Shown one piece after another: positions 7,341-13,869 of a stretch of 19,241 nucleotides of DNA. The notes beneath the pieces are model-generated. The model was given only the letters and a program-made list of their open reading frames with translations, searched no databases and had not been told where the DNA came from. Numbering within the stretch: position 1 is the stretch's first letter; every line of letters starts with the position of its first letter. The position numbers and the translations under genes are program-made. The DNA is from an uncultured Clostridia bacterium (GTDB lineage: Bacteria > Bacillota > Clostridia > Christensenellales > Aristaeellaceae), in the NCBI GenBank assembly GCA_934670175.1, contig CAKUOX010000042.1:1-19241 (forward strand), given 5' to 3'.

Positions 7341-7373
7341 AAAAGCGCGCCGAACCAAGCGGATTCGGCGCGC
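7341..7373 (-). terminator. rho-independent terminator of the vanW/ridA/prs operon
   Basis: GCGCGCCGAA and TTCGGCGCGC form a perfect 10-bp stem with a 9-nt loop. Read leftward it is followed directly by TTTTAT and lies 35 nt past the PRPP synthetase stop. It may also catch read-through from glnS. Confidence 0.8.
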
Positions 7374-7407
7374 GGCATTTTGAAGGACAGGAATCAGCAA
7401 ATACGGC

Positions 7408-8409
7408 TTAGAGCTTGAGGCCGGCCAGCTCGAAACCGGCGTTGACCACCTTCTCGGGCAGTTGGCTGAACATGTCATTTACGGATTCGTAGTTGTAATA
7501 GCGCATAATGGTTTCAGCAAACATGGGGGCGACGGAAACAGTCTTGAACTTTTCCTCGCCGATGATATTGGGATTATACACGGTATCCGTGGAGTAGACC
7601 GTCTGTATGGCGCTGGCATTGATCTTGCGCACGCCTGCGGGCGAGATAATGTTGTGGCTCAGCATGGCCTGAATGCTGCGCGCGCCGCGCGCGATCAGGC
7701 TGTCTGCCAGGTTTACCAGCGTGCCGCCAGAGATGGTGAAGTCGTCCACAATCAGGCAATCCTTGTCCTTGACCTCGCCGATGACCTCCAAAATAGCGGC
7801 GTTTTCGGTGTGATCTACGCGCTCCTTATCGCCGATGGCGATGGGAAGATTCAGCATGGAGGCAAATTTGCGCGCCTGCTTGGCGTAGCCCGCGTCGGGG
7901 GAAACGATGACCATGTTGTCGCGGCCGATGCGCTTGACGATCTCGGCCAGCATGGGCGTGGCGTAGAGGTGATCCATGGGGCGCTTGAAGAAGCCCTGAA
8001 GCTGCTGCGCGTGCAGATCCATCGTCACGAAGCGATCCGCGCCAGCCAGCTCCATACATTCGGCACAGACGCGCGCGCGAATGGAAACGCGAGGCTCGTC
8101 CTTCTTATCGCCCTTGCCATAGCCGAAATACGGCATGATCAGCGTGCAGGAATGCGCGTTGGCGCGCTTGAAGGCGTCCATCCAGAAGAGGATTTCTACA
8201 AACTCGTCGTTGGAGTGCAGGCCGATAGGCTGCACCAGCAGAACATCGCGGTCGCGCACGGATTCGTTGACGCGAACAAAGGTGTTGCCCTCGGAAAAGG
8301 TAATGACCTCGGAAGAACCCAGGGGCTTGCCCATGTATTTGCACATGCGCTCTGCAAATACCTGTCCACCACTGCCCGCGAAAATTGAAACATTCGCACT
8401 GTCAAACAT
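7408..8409 (-). CDS. prs: ribose-phosphate diphosphokinase (PRPP synthetase), divergent type
   Basis: A 333-aa enzyme predicted to make PRPP from ribose 5-phosphate and ATP, for purine, pyrimidine, His and Trp synthesis. Recognisable segments are FSEGNTFVRVNESVRDRDV at 38-56, PYFGYGKGDKK at 93-103, DLHAQQ at 131-136, SPDAGYAKQAR at 170-180 and the PRPP loop VDDFTISGGT at 221-230. Several positions differ from the usual bacterial enzyme: PYFGYARQDRK reads GYGKGDKK, DKRR reads DKER (194-197), and DDMIDTGGT reads DDFTISGGT. The SGGT loop recalls plant class II PRPP synthetases. It could be the main enzyme of this lineage or a paralogue. AAGGAG lies about 13 nt before the ATG, rather far. It is the last gene of the operon. 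Confidence 0.88.
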   Translation of the reverse strand: MFDSANVSIFAGSGGQVFAERMCKYMGKPLGSSEVITFSEGNTFVRVNESVRDRDVLLVQPIGLHSNDEFVEILFWMDAFKRANAHSCTLIMPYFGYGKGDKKDEPRVSIRARVCAECMELAGADRFVTMDLHAQQLQGFFKRPMDHLYATPMLAEIVKRIGRDNMVIVSPDAGYAKQARKFASMLNLPIAIGDKERVDHTENAAILEVIGEVKDKDCLIVDDFTISGGTLVNLADSLIARGARSIQAMLSHNIISPAGVRKINASAIQTVYSTDTVYNPNIIGEEKFKTVSVAPMFAETIMRYYNYESVNDMFSQLPEKVVNAGFELAGLKL

Positions 8410-8470
8410 AAGTACCCCACACTCCTTTTACATTTGCTGAAACATGCTGATAATCCCAATATGCAAACCG

Positions 8471-8851
8471 TCAGTCCATCGCGGCGACGGCTTCCACTTC
8501 CACCAGAGCGTCCATCGGCAGCCGCGCCACCTGAACGCAGCTTCGTGCGGGGAAATCCGCGCCGAAGAAATCTGCATAGATGGCGTTCACGCAGCCGAAA
8601 TCATTCAGATCGGCCAGAAAGACCGTGGTCTTCAGGACGGCGCCCATCGTAAGCCTGAGCTCCTGGAGCACCGTTTTCATATTCTCAAGCGCCTGCTTGG
8701 CCTGACTTTCCACATCTGTGCCGGCCAATGCGCCGGTCTCCGGATCCACGCCCAGCATGCCAGAAAGATAGCAAGTATTCCCGTGTACTGTTGCCGTAGA
8801 ATAGGGGCCGATCGCGCGCGGCCCGCGCTGCGTCAGGAAGCACTTCTTCAT
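8471..8851 (-). CDS. ridA: RidA-family enamine/imine deaminase (YjgF/YER057c/UK114)
   Basis: A 126-aa protein that hydrolyses reactive enamine/imine intermediates released by PLP enzymes. RGPRAIGPYS and CYLSGMLG sit near the N-terminus; the C-terminus has RSCVQVARLPMDALVEVE, with the arginine and glutamate typical of active RidA. I chose ATG 8851 because it gives the normal family length and has GGAG about 9 nt upstream; in-frame ATGs at 8866 and 8872 add up to seven residues without a better site. It follows the VanW-family gene by 37 nt and precedes prs by 61 nt, all in one direction. No PLP enzyme lies adjacent to explain its placement. Confidence 0.92.
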   Translation of the reverse strand: MKKCFLTQRGPRAIGPYSTATVHGNTCYLSGMLGVDPETGALAGTDVESQAKQALENMKTVLQELRLTMGAVLKTTVFLADLNDFGCVNAIYADFFGADFPARSCVQVARLPMDALVEVEAVAAMD

Positions 8852-8888
8852 TTTCAGAATCTCCATTTTCATAATAATGCAATAATGC

Positions 8889-10532
8889 TCAGTTGCCGGT
8901 CAGTGCGGCCAGATCGCCGCTTGCGTTGGCAGTATCCGTTGCCGCGGCGCTGGTCAATCCGGATTCTTCGCCAGCGGTATGCACGCCGCGCCAATAGATA
9001 TCCGTGCCGGATTCGTACTGGTCATGCGAAAGCCACTTGCGGCTCACCTCTTCGCCGGTTTCCCAGTCATACGCGATCAGGTAGCCGTTGCTGGTGCATG
9101 CGGCACGCCCCTTCTTGTACAGCTTCGGCGTATCGGTGGTGTAGTAGACATATTTGCCCTCAGTATCATCTACAAAGGCGGTACGCACAGCGGCTGTATC
9201 CTGACTTTCGATCACGGACAGCAGCTCGTAGCGATAGGCGGGACGTGCGCCGTAAATGCGCACGCAGGCTTCCTCCTTCGTGACTTCGGTATAGATGAAG
9301 ATGGGGTTGGCGGTCTCGTTTTTGAATACCAGGTTTTTGCTGGTCTCAGTGACCGCCGCATCCAAGCTCGGATCGACGTAGGCCACGGTCATGGAGTGGG
9401 GACTGCGCGACATGATCGTCATGCCCGCCTTCAGCAGCGCGCCGTAGAGCGTGGAGCTGGCCTGGCACACGCCGCCGCCAAAGCCCTTGCCGGTGGTGTT
9501 GCCGATGTATTCCGTAGCCTCTCTGAAGCCGCGCGCCTCGCTGCGGGGGCCGACCACGGCGTTGAAATCGATGGTTTCGCCGGGAGAGACGCGCATGTTG
9601 AAATATTGCAGCGCCTTGCGCACATTGAAGCGACTGTTGTAGTCGCGCGCGCTGACGTCCGTCTTGTATTCCACGATCAGCTCAAGGCCGCTCTGCGCCA
9701 GCTCCGTGCTCATATCCGGCTCCAGCGTCATTACGGGCAGCAGTCCGGAGCCCTCGCCGGTCTCGATCAATGAAATGATCTGTTCCTTCGCAGCGCCGCG
9801 ATCCAGCTCCTGTCCCTCGGCAGAGTCGCCGATCAGCTCGGGTCGATCCGAATCCATTATGATCTCGGCGTTGACGGGCGCGCGGTACAGTGCCTGATAC
9901 ATGCTTTCGATCAGCGCGTCGATCAGCGCTTCGTCATATTGGAGCGGCGCATCGAAATATACAGGATTGCTGCTGAGCGCGCGAATATCATGCTGGCGAT
10001 CGAATATATTGCCCACATGCCCCAGATTCCACGCGCGATCGAAGAAATCGGAGGTATCGATCTCGCCGTTGAAGTCCAGCGCGCAAAAGCTCCAGCGCTG
10101 ATCCTCCCACGTCAGCGTATATACCTCAGAAAGCTGCTGCTGGAGTATTCCGTTTATATATTCCGGCGCTTCGTCGCGCGTGCAGCCGGAAATGCTGATG
10201 CCGTTGATGTAGATATTATTGCAGTAGGTGGAGCTGTTGATGGTGCTGGTGAACCAGGCTGAACCCACATAGACCACGATGGCCAGCGCGGCGAGCACCA
10301 TTACGACCGGCAGTATGATCGCAGCCGGATCCTTTTTACGGCGGCGCGGCGCAGACTGCGGGCGGCGCGGATTGCCCTGAGGCGGCATGCGGCGGGACGG
10401 CTCGCCCTGAGCGCGGCGCTCGGCGCCATCTCGGTAACGCGCAGACGCGCTGCGGCGCACGTTGCCCTGCGAACGTGGCGCGGCTTGGCCGCGTCTGCGG
10501 GGGTCTGCGTCGTAGTAAGGCTTGCGTTCCAT
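8889..10532 (-). CDS. VanW-family membrane-anchored cell-envelope protein
   Basis: A 547-aa protein with three parts: a cytoplasmic, highly basic and probably disordered N-terminus (about 1-68, rich in Arg, Pro and Gln), one transmembrane segment at 70-93, and an extracellular region. The last contains a domain resembling the putative peptidoglycan-binding module often found before VanW, then a VanW domain at about 300-425 with FGGGVCQASSTLYG around Cys356 and FKNETANPIFIY at its end. VanW proteins occur in some vancomycin-resistance clusters and widely in Clostridia; their biochemical role is not established. The ATG at 10532 is preceded by AGGAG at 10 nt. An upstream in-frame start at 10709 would include the promoter region and is rejected. 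No vanA/B-type ligase is nearby, so resistance is not implied. Confidence 0.88.
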   Translation of the reverse strand: MERKPYYDADPRRRGQAAPRSQGNVRRSASARYRDGAERRAQGEPSRRMPPQGNPRRPQSAPRRRKKDPAAIILPVVMVLAALAIVVYVGSAWFTSTINSSTYCNNIYINGISISGCTRDEAPEYINGILQQQLSEVYTLTWEDQRWSFCALDFNGEIDTSDFFDRAWNLGHVGNIFDRQHDIRALSSNPVYFDAPLQYDEALIDALIESMYQALYRAPVNAEIIMDSDRPELIGDSAEGQELDRGAAKEQIISLIETGEGSGLLPVMTLEPDMSTELAQSGLELIVEYKTDVSARDYNSRFNVRKALQYFNMRVSPGETIDFNAVVGPRSEARGFREATEYIGNTTGKGFGGGVCQASSTLYGALLKAGMTIMSRSPHSMTVAYVDPSLDAAVTETSKNLVFKNETANPIFIYTEVTKEEACVRIYGARPAYRYELLSVIESQDTAAVRTAFVDDTEGKYVYYTTDTPKLYKKGRAACTSNGYLIAYDWETGEEVSRKWLSHDQYESGTDIYWRGVHTAGEESGLTSAAATDTANASGDLAALTGN

Positions 10533-10625
10533 GCTTTGCGCGCTCCTGTATGTATTCGGTCGAGGTCGGTGCGAAGGGTGCCTTTCATAGCTCTGCTCCG
10601 GGGAACCGTTGGTTCTCCTGAAATT

Positions 10626-10654
10626 ATTATACCACATGCATGGCAAATGATAAA
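10626..10654 (-). promoter_or_regulatory. extended -10 promoter for the vanW/ridA/prs operon
   Basis: Read leftward: a weak -35 TTTATC at 10654-10649, a 17-nt spacer, and TGgTATAAT with the hexamer at 10631-10626. The extended TGn compensates for the poor -35. The leader is about 85-90 nt and holds a GGAGAACC/GGTTCCCC hairpin. Confidence 0.7.
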
Positions 10655-10774
10655 GAGCAATTCTGAGGTTTCTTCTTATTTTAAATTTGATTTGTTCAAA
10701 GTTAAACAAGCGCTTTGCATGCGCTTACTGTCTGACGAAAAACAGGAGGGCTGAAGACCTTTCCAGCTTCCAAT

Positions 10775-10803
10775 CGTGTCCAGCGGCGTGTACGGTGGGC
10801 ACG
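10775..10803. other. first hairpin of the intergenic array
   Basis: CGTGTCC and GGGCACG pair with one G-U and close a 15-nt loop. It marks the left edge of the palindrome-rich gap between the vanW promoter and the Vat-type gene. Confidence 0.4.
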
Positions 10804-10806
10804 GGG

Positions 10807-10900
10807 CGATTTTTGCGGCGGAAAATCTCATTTTCCAGAGCAAAAATCGTTTCCCTGCAGTTTTTGCGCCCGGAAATCCGAAGGATTTTAGCAAAAACTG
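10807..10900. repeat. two tandem nested palindromes of similar design
   Basis: Unit 1 (10807-10849): arms CGATTTTTGC and GCAAAAATCG enclose an inner GGAAAAT-CTC-ATTTTCC hairpin. Unit 2 (10858-10900): arms CAGTTTTTGC and GCAAAAACTG enclose an inner AAATCC-GAA-GGATTT hairpin. Both outer stems are perfect 10-mers, units have equal length (43 nt), and the TTTTTGC...GCAAAAA core is shared while flanking base pairs differ by compensation. This suggests either selection for RNA or cruciform structure, or two diverged copies of a REP- or MITE-like element. Confidence 0.7.
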
Positions 10901-10916
10901 GAGAGGGTGGTCGTGG

Positions 10917-10936
10917 CGGGGGAGTGTGCTTCCCCG
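10917..10936. other. GC-rich hairpin in the intergenic array
   Basis: CGGGGGAG pairs with CTTCCCCG through one wobble pair, with a TGTG loop. It lies between the tandem palindromes and the Vat-side hairpin. Confidence 0.45.
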
Positions 10937-10943
10937 TCCACAA

Positions 10944-10970
10944 GGCTTGTCAAAAATATTTTGACAAGCC
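10944..10970 (-). terminator. perfect hairpin after the Vat-type gene
   Basis: A perfect 12-bp stem, GGCTTGTCAAAA with its complement, has a 3-nt ATA loop and lies 8 nt past the acetyltransferase stop. No U-run follows on the minus strand (next bases TTGTGG), so it may be a weak terminator, an mRNA 3'-end stabiliser, or part of the hairpin array. Confidence 0.5.
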
Positions 10971-10978
10971 GAAAGCGC

Positions 10979-11611
10979 TTATTCAGCGATGCGGCGAAGC
11001 TGCTCAAGGTCGCTGCTGCACAATGCACCCATATTTTGAAATATCTTGTCCGCGTCCCAATCCCACCATTTAAGGGTGAGCAGGTATTGTATCAGCTCGT
11101 CATCAAAGCGCTTGCGGATGATCCGGCAGGGATCGCCCGCGGCGATGCAGTAGGGCGGAATATCCTTCGCGACGACAGAATTTGCGCCAATGATTGCACC
11201 GTCGCCGATGTGCACGCCGGGCAGCACGGTGACATGCTGGCCGATCCATACGTCGTTTCCGACAACGGTGTCACCCTTGAAGGGCAGATCCTTGAGCTTG
11301 GGCGCAAAGGTCTCCCAGCCGCCGCCCATAATGCTGAACGGGTAGGTCGTCGCGCTGTTCATGCGATGGTTTGCGCCGTTCATAATGAATTCTACGCCGC
11401 GCGCGATGGCGCAGAATTTGCCGATGATCAGCCTGTCGCCGAGGAACTCGTAGTGGTGTGTCACATGCTCTTCAAAGCGTTCCGCGCTGTCAGGATCATC
11501 ATAGTAGCTGTATTCGCCGGCAATGATGTTCGGGCGCGTGACGACGTTTTTGATGAATACCAGCTGCGGGATGTTCGGGTTTGGATGGATGCTGTTCGGG
11601 TCGGGTCCCAT
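10979..11611 (-). CDS. Vat-family xenobiotic (streptogramin A-type) O-acetyltransferase
   Basis: A 210-aa left-handed beta-helix acetyltransferase of the XAT class. It opens MGPDPNSIHP, close to VatD's MGPNP start, and has EYSYYDDP, the MNGANHRM segment with His82 at the same number as the catalytic histidine of VatD, the hexapeptide-repeat run GDTVVGNDVWIGQHV and GVHIGDGAIIGANSVV, and a late KWWDWD motif as in Vat proteins. Known Vat enzymes acetylate group A streptogramins (virginiamycin M, dalfopristin); chromosomal relatives exist whose substrate is uncertain. AGGAGG lies 8 nt before the ATG. It has its own promoter and appears monocistronic, with no adjacent transposase, so it looks like an intrinsic gene. 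Resistance is inferred, not shown. Confidence 0.88.
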   Translation of the reverse strand: MGPDPNSIHPNPNIPQLVFIKNVVTRPNIIAGEYSYYDDPDSAERFEEHVTHHYEFLGDRLIIGKFCAIARGVEFIMNGANHRMNSATTYPFSIMGGGWETFAPKLKDLPFKGDTVVGNDVWIGQHVTVLPGVHIGDGAIIGANSVVAKDIPPYCIAAGDPCRIIRKRFDDELIQYLLTLKWWDWDADKIFQNMGALCSSDLEQLRRIAE

Positions 11612-11655
11612 GGCGTATTCCTCCTGATGGATTGCTGATAATGCCTCTGAACAGG

Positions 11656-11684
11656 ATTATAGCATATCGCCGCGCGCGTGGGAA
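11656..11684 (-). promoter_or_regulatory. extended -10 promoter of the Vat-type gene
   Basis: Read leftward: TTCCCA at 11684-11679, a 17-nt spacer, then TGcTATAAT with the hexamer at 11661-11656, about 45 nt before the start codon. Confidence 0.65.
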
Positions 11685-11772
11685 GAATCGAACGGAGCAC
11701 TGAAATACGAACATTGAGCATGCGTGATAGGATGTAAATTCGTTATTTTTGCGATAACAGCGCGAAATATGG

Positions 11773-11801
11773 TTGACTTTGGCTTTGAAATATGAGAAAA
11801 T
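11773..11801 (+). promoter_or_regulatory. promoter of the secreted protein gene
   Basis: TTGACT at 11773-11778, a 17-nt spacer, and GAAAAT at 11796-11801 preceded by TGA (extended -10 form). The -35 is good and the -10 poor. It lies about 47 nt before the start. Confidence 0.5.
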
Positions 11802-11847
11802 ACGAACGAACCCGATAAACGGACAATTAATTGCAAGGAGAAACGCC

Positions 11848-13080
11848 ATGAAAAAAGTATTGACTGTGCTCTGTCTGGTTCTTTCACTCTGTATTGCCCT
11901 GTCCTGCGCCGCACTGGCGGAGACCCGTGAGGCCGAATATCTGAATGTGAAGTACGACATTCCCGAGTTTGACGCGCAGGTAGATCTGGCCAGCTTCAAC
12001 GCCGCGCTGGCCGCGCTGAATGCGCCGCCGGTAGAGGCCGAAACGCTGACACTTGCGGATGCGGTTGTAGGCGCCATTCGCCTGGCGGGCATGGAGGAGC
12101 TGGCGCTTTCCTATATCCACGATGACGCGCCCCAGAAGGCGGCGAATGTGCTGGCCGAGGAAGGTGTTTCTGTGGCGGACGAATACGCGCCCTATGTGGC
12201 CTGCGCGCTCGACCTCGATCTGGTCGATGACGACGCCGATTTTGCCGCTGCGCCGACCGGCAAGGAAGCGAGCGAGATGCTCTATCGCGCTGCGGAGATC
12301 GCGGGCAAGGCGCGCCGCTACGTCGGCCGCGTGGATGACGATGACATCCTGCCGCGTCTGAACGCCGTGTTGAGCACGCTGATCATCTTCGACGATGAAG
12401 AGCTGACCAACCTGGGCACCGAAATCGTGCTTCGCGGAGCTGCCACCGGTTATAATCTGAAGTACGATAACTACGATGCGAATTTCCTGCCCAAATACAC
12501 GCTGAAATACGGCCACAGTGACCTGAGCCATGCACTGCAGCTGGTGGCGCTGCTCGACAGCGAGGGCTTTGACGCCTACATTCAGATCGAGCCCAAGGTT
12601 TCCGTGTATGAATACATGATCGAGTGGGGCGAGCCCGGCGAGCCTACGCCGACCTACGCCGTGCATCAGGTGTCCGACGACCGCTATCTGGCCTACGCTG
12701 TGGAATACGATATGCTGCTCGAGTTCGACACCGTTGAAGAAAAGGAAGCCTTCCACGATCTGGTGGAGACCTACGCAAAGGTGTATGATGATTCCTACGA
12801 CGCCGACGGCAACCGTACTGAGAAGCTGATCGCGGGTTCCTGGTGGCAGCCGCTGTACAGCTCCACCACTGCGATGCAGAACGAGGAGTTTGCCGAGATG
12901 GTGGATAACGTGGTGCACTGCGCAGATGGTTATTCCATCCATCCGTTCTCGCTGCCCGAGGGCACGCAGGCCGTGGCGGACGTCGTGGCCGAGGTCGAGC
13001 CGGAGTTGAGCGTGGATCCGCAGACCATCTACGTCAATCCCGCCTTCTATCGCTATACGCTGGGCACGGATCATCAGTAA
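11848..13080 (+). CDS. secreted protein of unknown function
   Basis: A 410-aa protein I do not recognise. It begins MKKVLTVLCLVLSLCIALSC and has a probable signal peptidase I site after CAALA, at about residue 25 (ALA-ET). The mature protein is acidic. Residues about 60-165 contain two segments resembling degenerate S-layer-homology repeats (TLADAVVGAIRLAG... and TGKEASEMLYRAAEIAG), with alternating helix and acidic loops. A middle segment, HALQLVALLDSEGFDAYIQ at about 230-250, recalls the helix of transglutaminase-like folds but no catalytic Cys is evident. The start has AAGGAG 7 nt upstream. It has its own promoter and terminator, so it is probably monocistronic and acts at or outside the envelope. 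Confidence 0.8.
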   Translation: MKKVLTVLCLVLSLCIALSCAALAETREAEYLNVKYDIPEFDAQVDLASFNAALAALNAPPVEAETLTLADAVVGAIRLAGMEELALSYIHDDAPQKAANVLAEEGVSVADEYAPYVACALDLDLVDDDADFAAAPTGKEASEMLYRAAEIAGKARRYVGRVDDDDILPRLNAVLSTLIIFDDEELTNLGTEIVLRGAATGYNLKYDNYDANFLPKYTLKYGHSDLSHALQLVALLDSEGFDAYIQIEPKVSVYEYMIEWGEPGEPTPTYAVHQVSDDRYLAYAVEYDMLLEFDTVEEKEAFHDLVETYAKVYDDSYDADGNRTEKLIAGSWWQPLYSSTTAMQNEEFAEMVDNVVHCADGYSIHPFSLPEGTQAVADVVAEVEPELSVDPQTIYVNPAFYRYTLGTDHQ

Positions 13081-13100
13081 AAACAGATCAGCTGCAAAGA

Positions 13101-13126
13101 GGCAGTTCCAGAAAACTGGGACTGCC
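13101..13126 (+). terminator. terminator between convergent genes
   Basis: GGCAGTTCCAG and CTGGGACTGCC form an 11-bp stem with one G-U pair and an AAAA loop, 20 nt after the secreted-protein stop and 10 nt from the DJ-1 gene's stop. The U-tract is poor on both sides. Confidence 0.6.
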
Positions 13127-13136
13127 GCTTGCTGTG

Positions 13137-13760
13137 TTAGTGCAGGCTTTGCATCATAGCGAAAAACTGGTCGGGTGCTCCGGTGCTGAAGTAGGCATAC
13201 CAGGCTTTGAGCGTGTCCGGTCGGAATACGCCGAGGCGCGCGAGGATCTGCCTTGTCCACAATAGGCTTCCCGTGCCCGCGGCGGTGATCAGACCATCGT
13301 CGGCAACGGACGGACAATCCACATAAAATTCGGTGCCTCTGTAATTCGGCGCGGCTGATTCAAGAAAGCCCGCGCCGTTGCTGGTGTGTGGGCGCGCATC
13401 CAGAAGGCCATGATCTGCAAGCGCTGCGGTCGCGCCGCAGATGGCGCACACCGTTCCGCCCGCGTCCAGCAGCGCGGCGGCGCGGTCGAGCACGGCGGTG
13501 TGTCTGGGGGCTTGCCAGGTGCTTGCGCCCGGCAGAATCAGTACGCTCGTTTCGTCCACGAGAATATCGCGAATCAGGCAGTCGGGGATCATCGTCAGCC
13601 CGCCCATGGTTTTTACCGCTTCCATGGAAGCACCGGCAAAATGGAGCGTGATCTCGGGCGCATCCCTTCTGAAAAAGCGGCGCGAATTCAGCTCTGCCAG
13701 CAGCAGACCCATTTCCCAGTCGGCCATCGTATCAATGGCGTAGATGTAGATATTATACAT
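13137..13760 (-). CDS. DJ-1/PfpI-family protein (class I glutamine amidotransferase-like)
   Basis: A 207-aa protein of the DJ-1/PfpI superfamily. The N-terminal MADWEMGLLLAEL carries Glu16, matching the conserved acidic residue beside the active cysteine, and the nucleophile elbow VCAICGATAAL places Cys108 at the catalytic position. Members range from glyoxalase III/deglycase-like enzymes and chaperones to isonitrile hydratases; the activity here is open. The ATG at 13760 has GGAGGG about 6 nt upstream. It is divergent from a WYL-domain regulator across a 109-nt gap that contains a near-palindrome, so it is the likely regulatory target of that protein. Confidence 0.88.
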   Translation of the reverse strand: MYNIYIYAIDTMADWEMGLLLAELNSRRFFRRDAPEITLHFAGASMEAVKTMGGLTMIPDCLIRDILVDETSVLILPGASTWQAPRHTAVLDRAAALLDAGGTVCAICGATAALADHGLLDARPHTSNGAGFLESAAPNYRGTEFYVDCPSVADDGLITAAGTGSLLWTRQILARLGVFRPDTLKAWYAYFSTGAPDQFFAMMQSLH

Positions 13761-13792
13761 GCTTTTCCCTCCGTTTGTGTGTGGATGCTGCC

Positions 13793-13798
13793 ATTATA
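13793..13798 (-). promoter_or_regulatory. -10 element of the DJ-1 family gene
   Basis: Read leftward this is a perfect TATAAT, about 33 nt before the start codon. The -35 position (near 13816-13821) is CATATA, poor, and lies inside the palindrome at 13805-13832, which fits an activator- or repressor-controlled promoter. Confidence 0.5.
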
Positions 13799-13804
13799 CC
13801 GCGC

Positions 13805-13832
13805 AATACTTGACATATATGCGTCAGGTATT
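13805..13832. promoter_or_regulatory. 28-bp near-palindromic operator candidate
   Basis: The two 14-bp halves, AATACTTGACATAT and the complement of ATGCGTCAGGTATT, agree at 11 of 14 positions, with a TGAC...GTCA core. It overlaps the -35 of the regulator promoter and the -35 region of the DJ-1 promoter. The arrangement fits autoregulation and control of the divergent gene by the WYL protein. Confidence 0.6.
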
Positions 13833-13839
13833 CTATATT
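13810..13839 (+). promoter_or_regulatory. promoter of the WYL regulator gene
   Basis: A consensus TTGACA at 13810-13815, an 18-nt spacer and TATATT at 13834-13839, about 30 nt before the start codon. The -35 is part of the near-palindrome. Confidence 0.65.
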
Positions 13840-13869
13840 GGGAATAACAAAGCGATTGGCGGTGAAGCT

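Noticed and set aside
5417..7378. 653-aa minus-strand open frame
   Set aside because: It lies opposite glnS, whose HIGH and MSK motifs are unmistakable; the antisense protein is His/Arg/Ala-rich and matches nothing.
8889..10532. vancomycin-resistance cluster
   Set aside because: Only a VanW-domain protein is present; no ligase, dehydrogenase of the VanH type or VanX is adjacent, and VanW proteins are common in Clostridia.
10775..10970. CRISPR array
   Set aside because: The palindromic units are only two, differ in sequence, have no constant repeat-spacer periodicity and no cas gene is nearby.
11884..13317. 477-aa minus-strand open frame
   Set aside because: It covers the opposite strand of the secreted protein gene, which has a signal peptide, ribosome site and promoter; the antisense frame has none.
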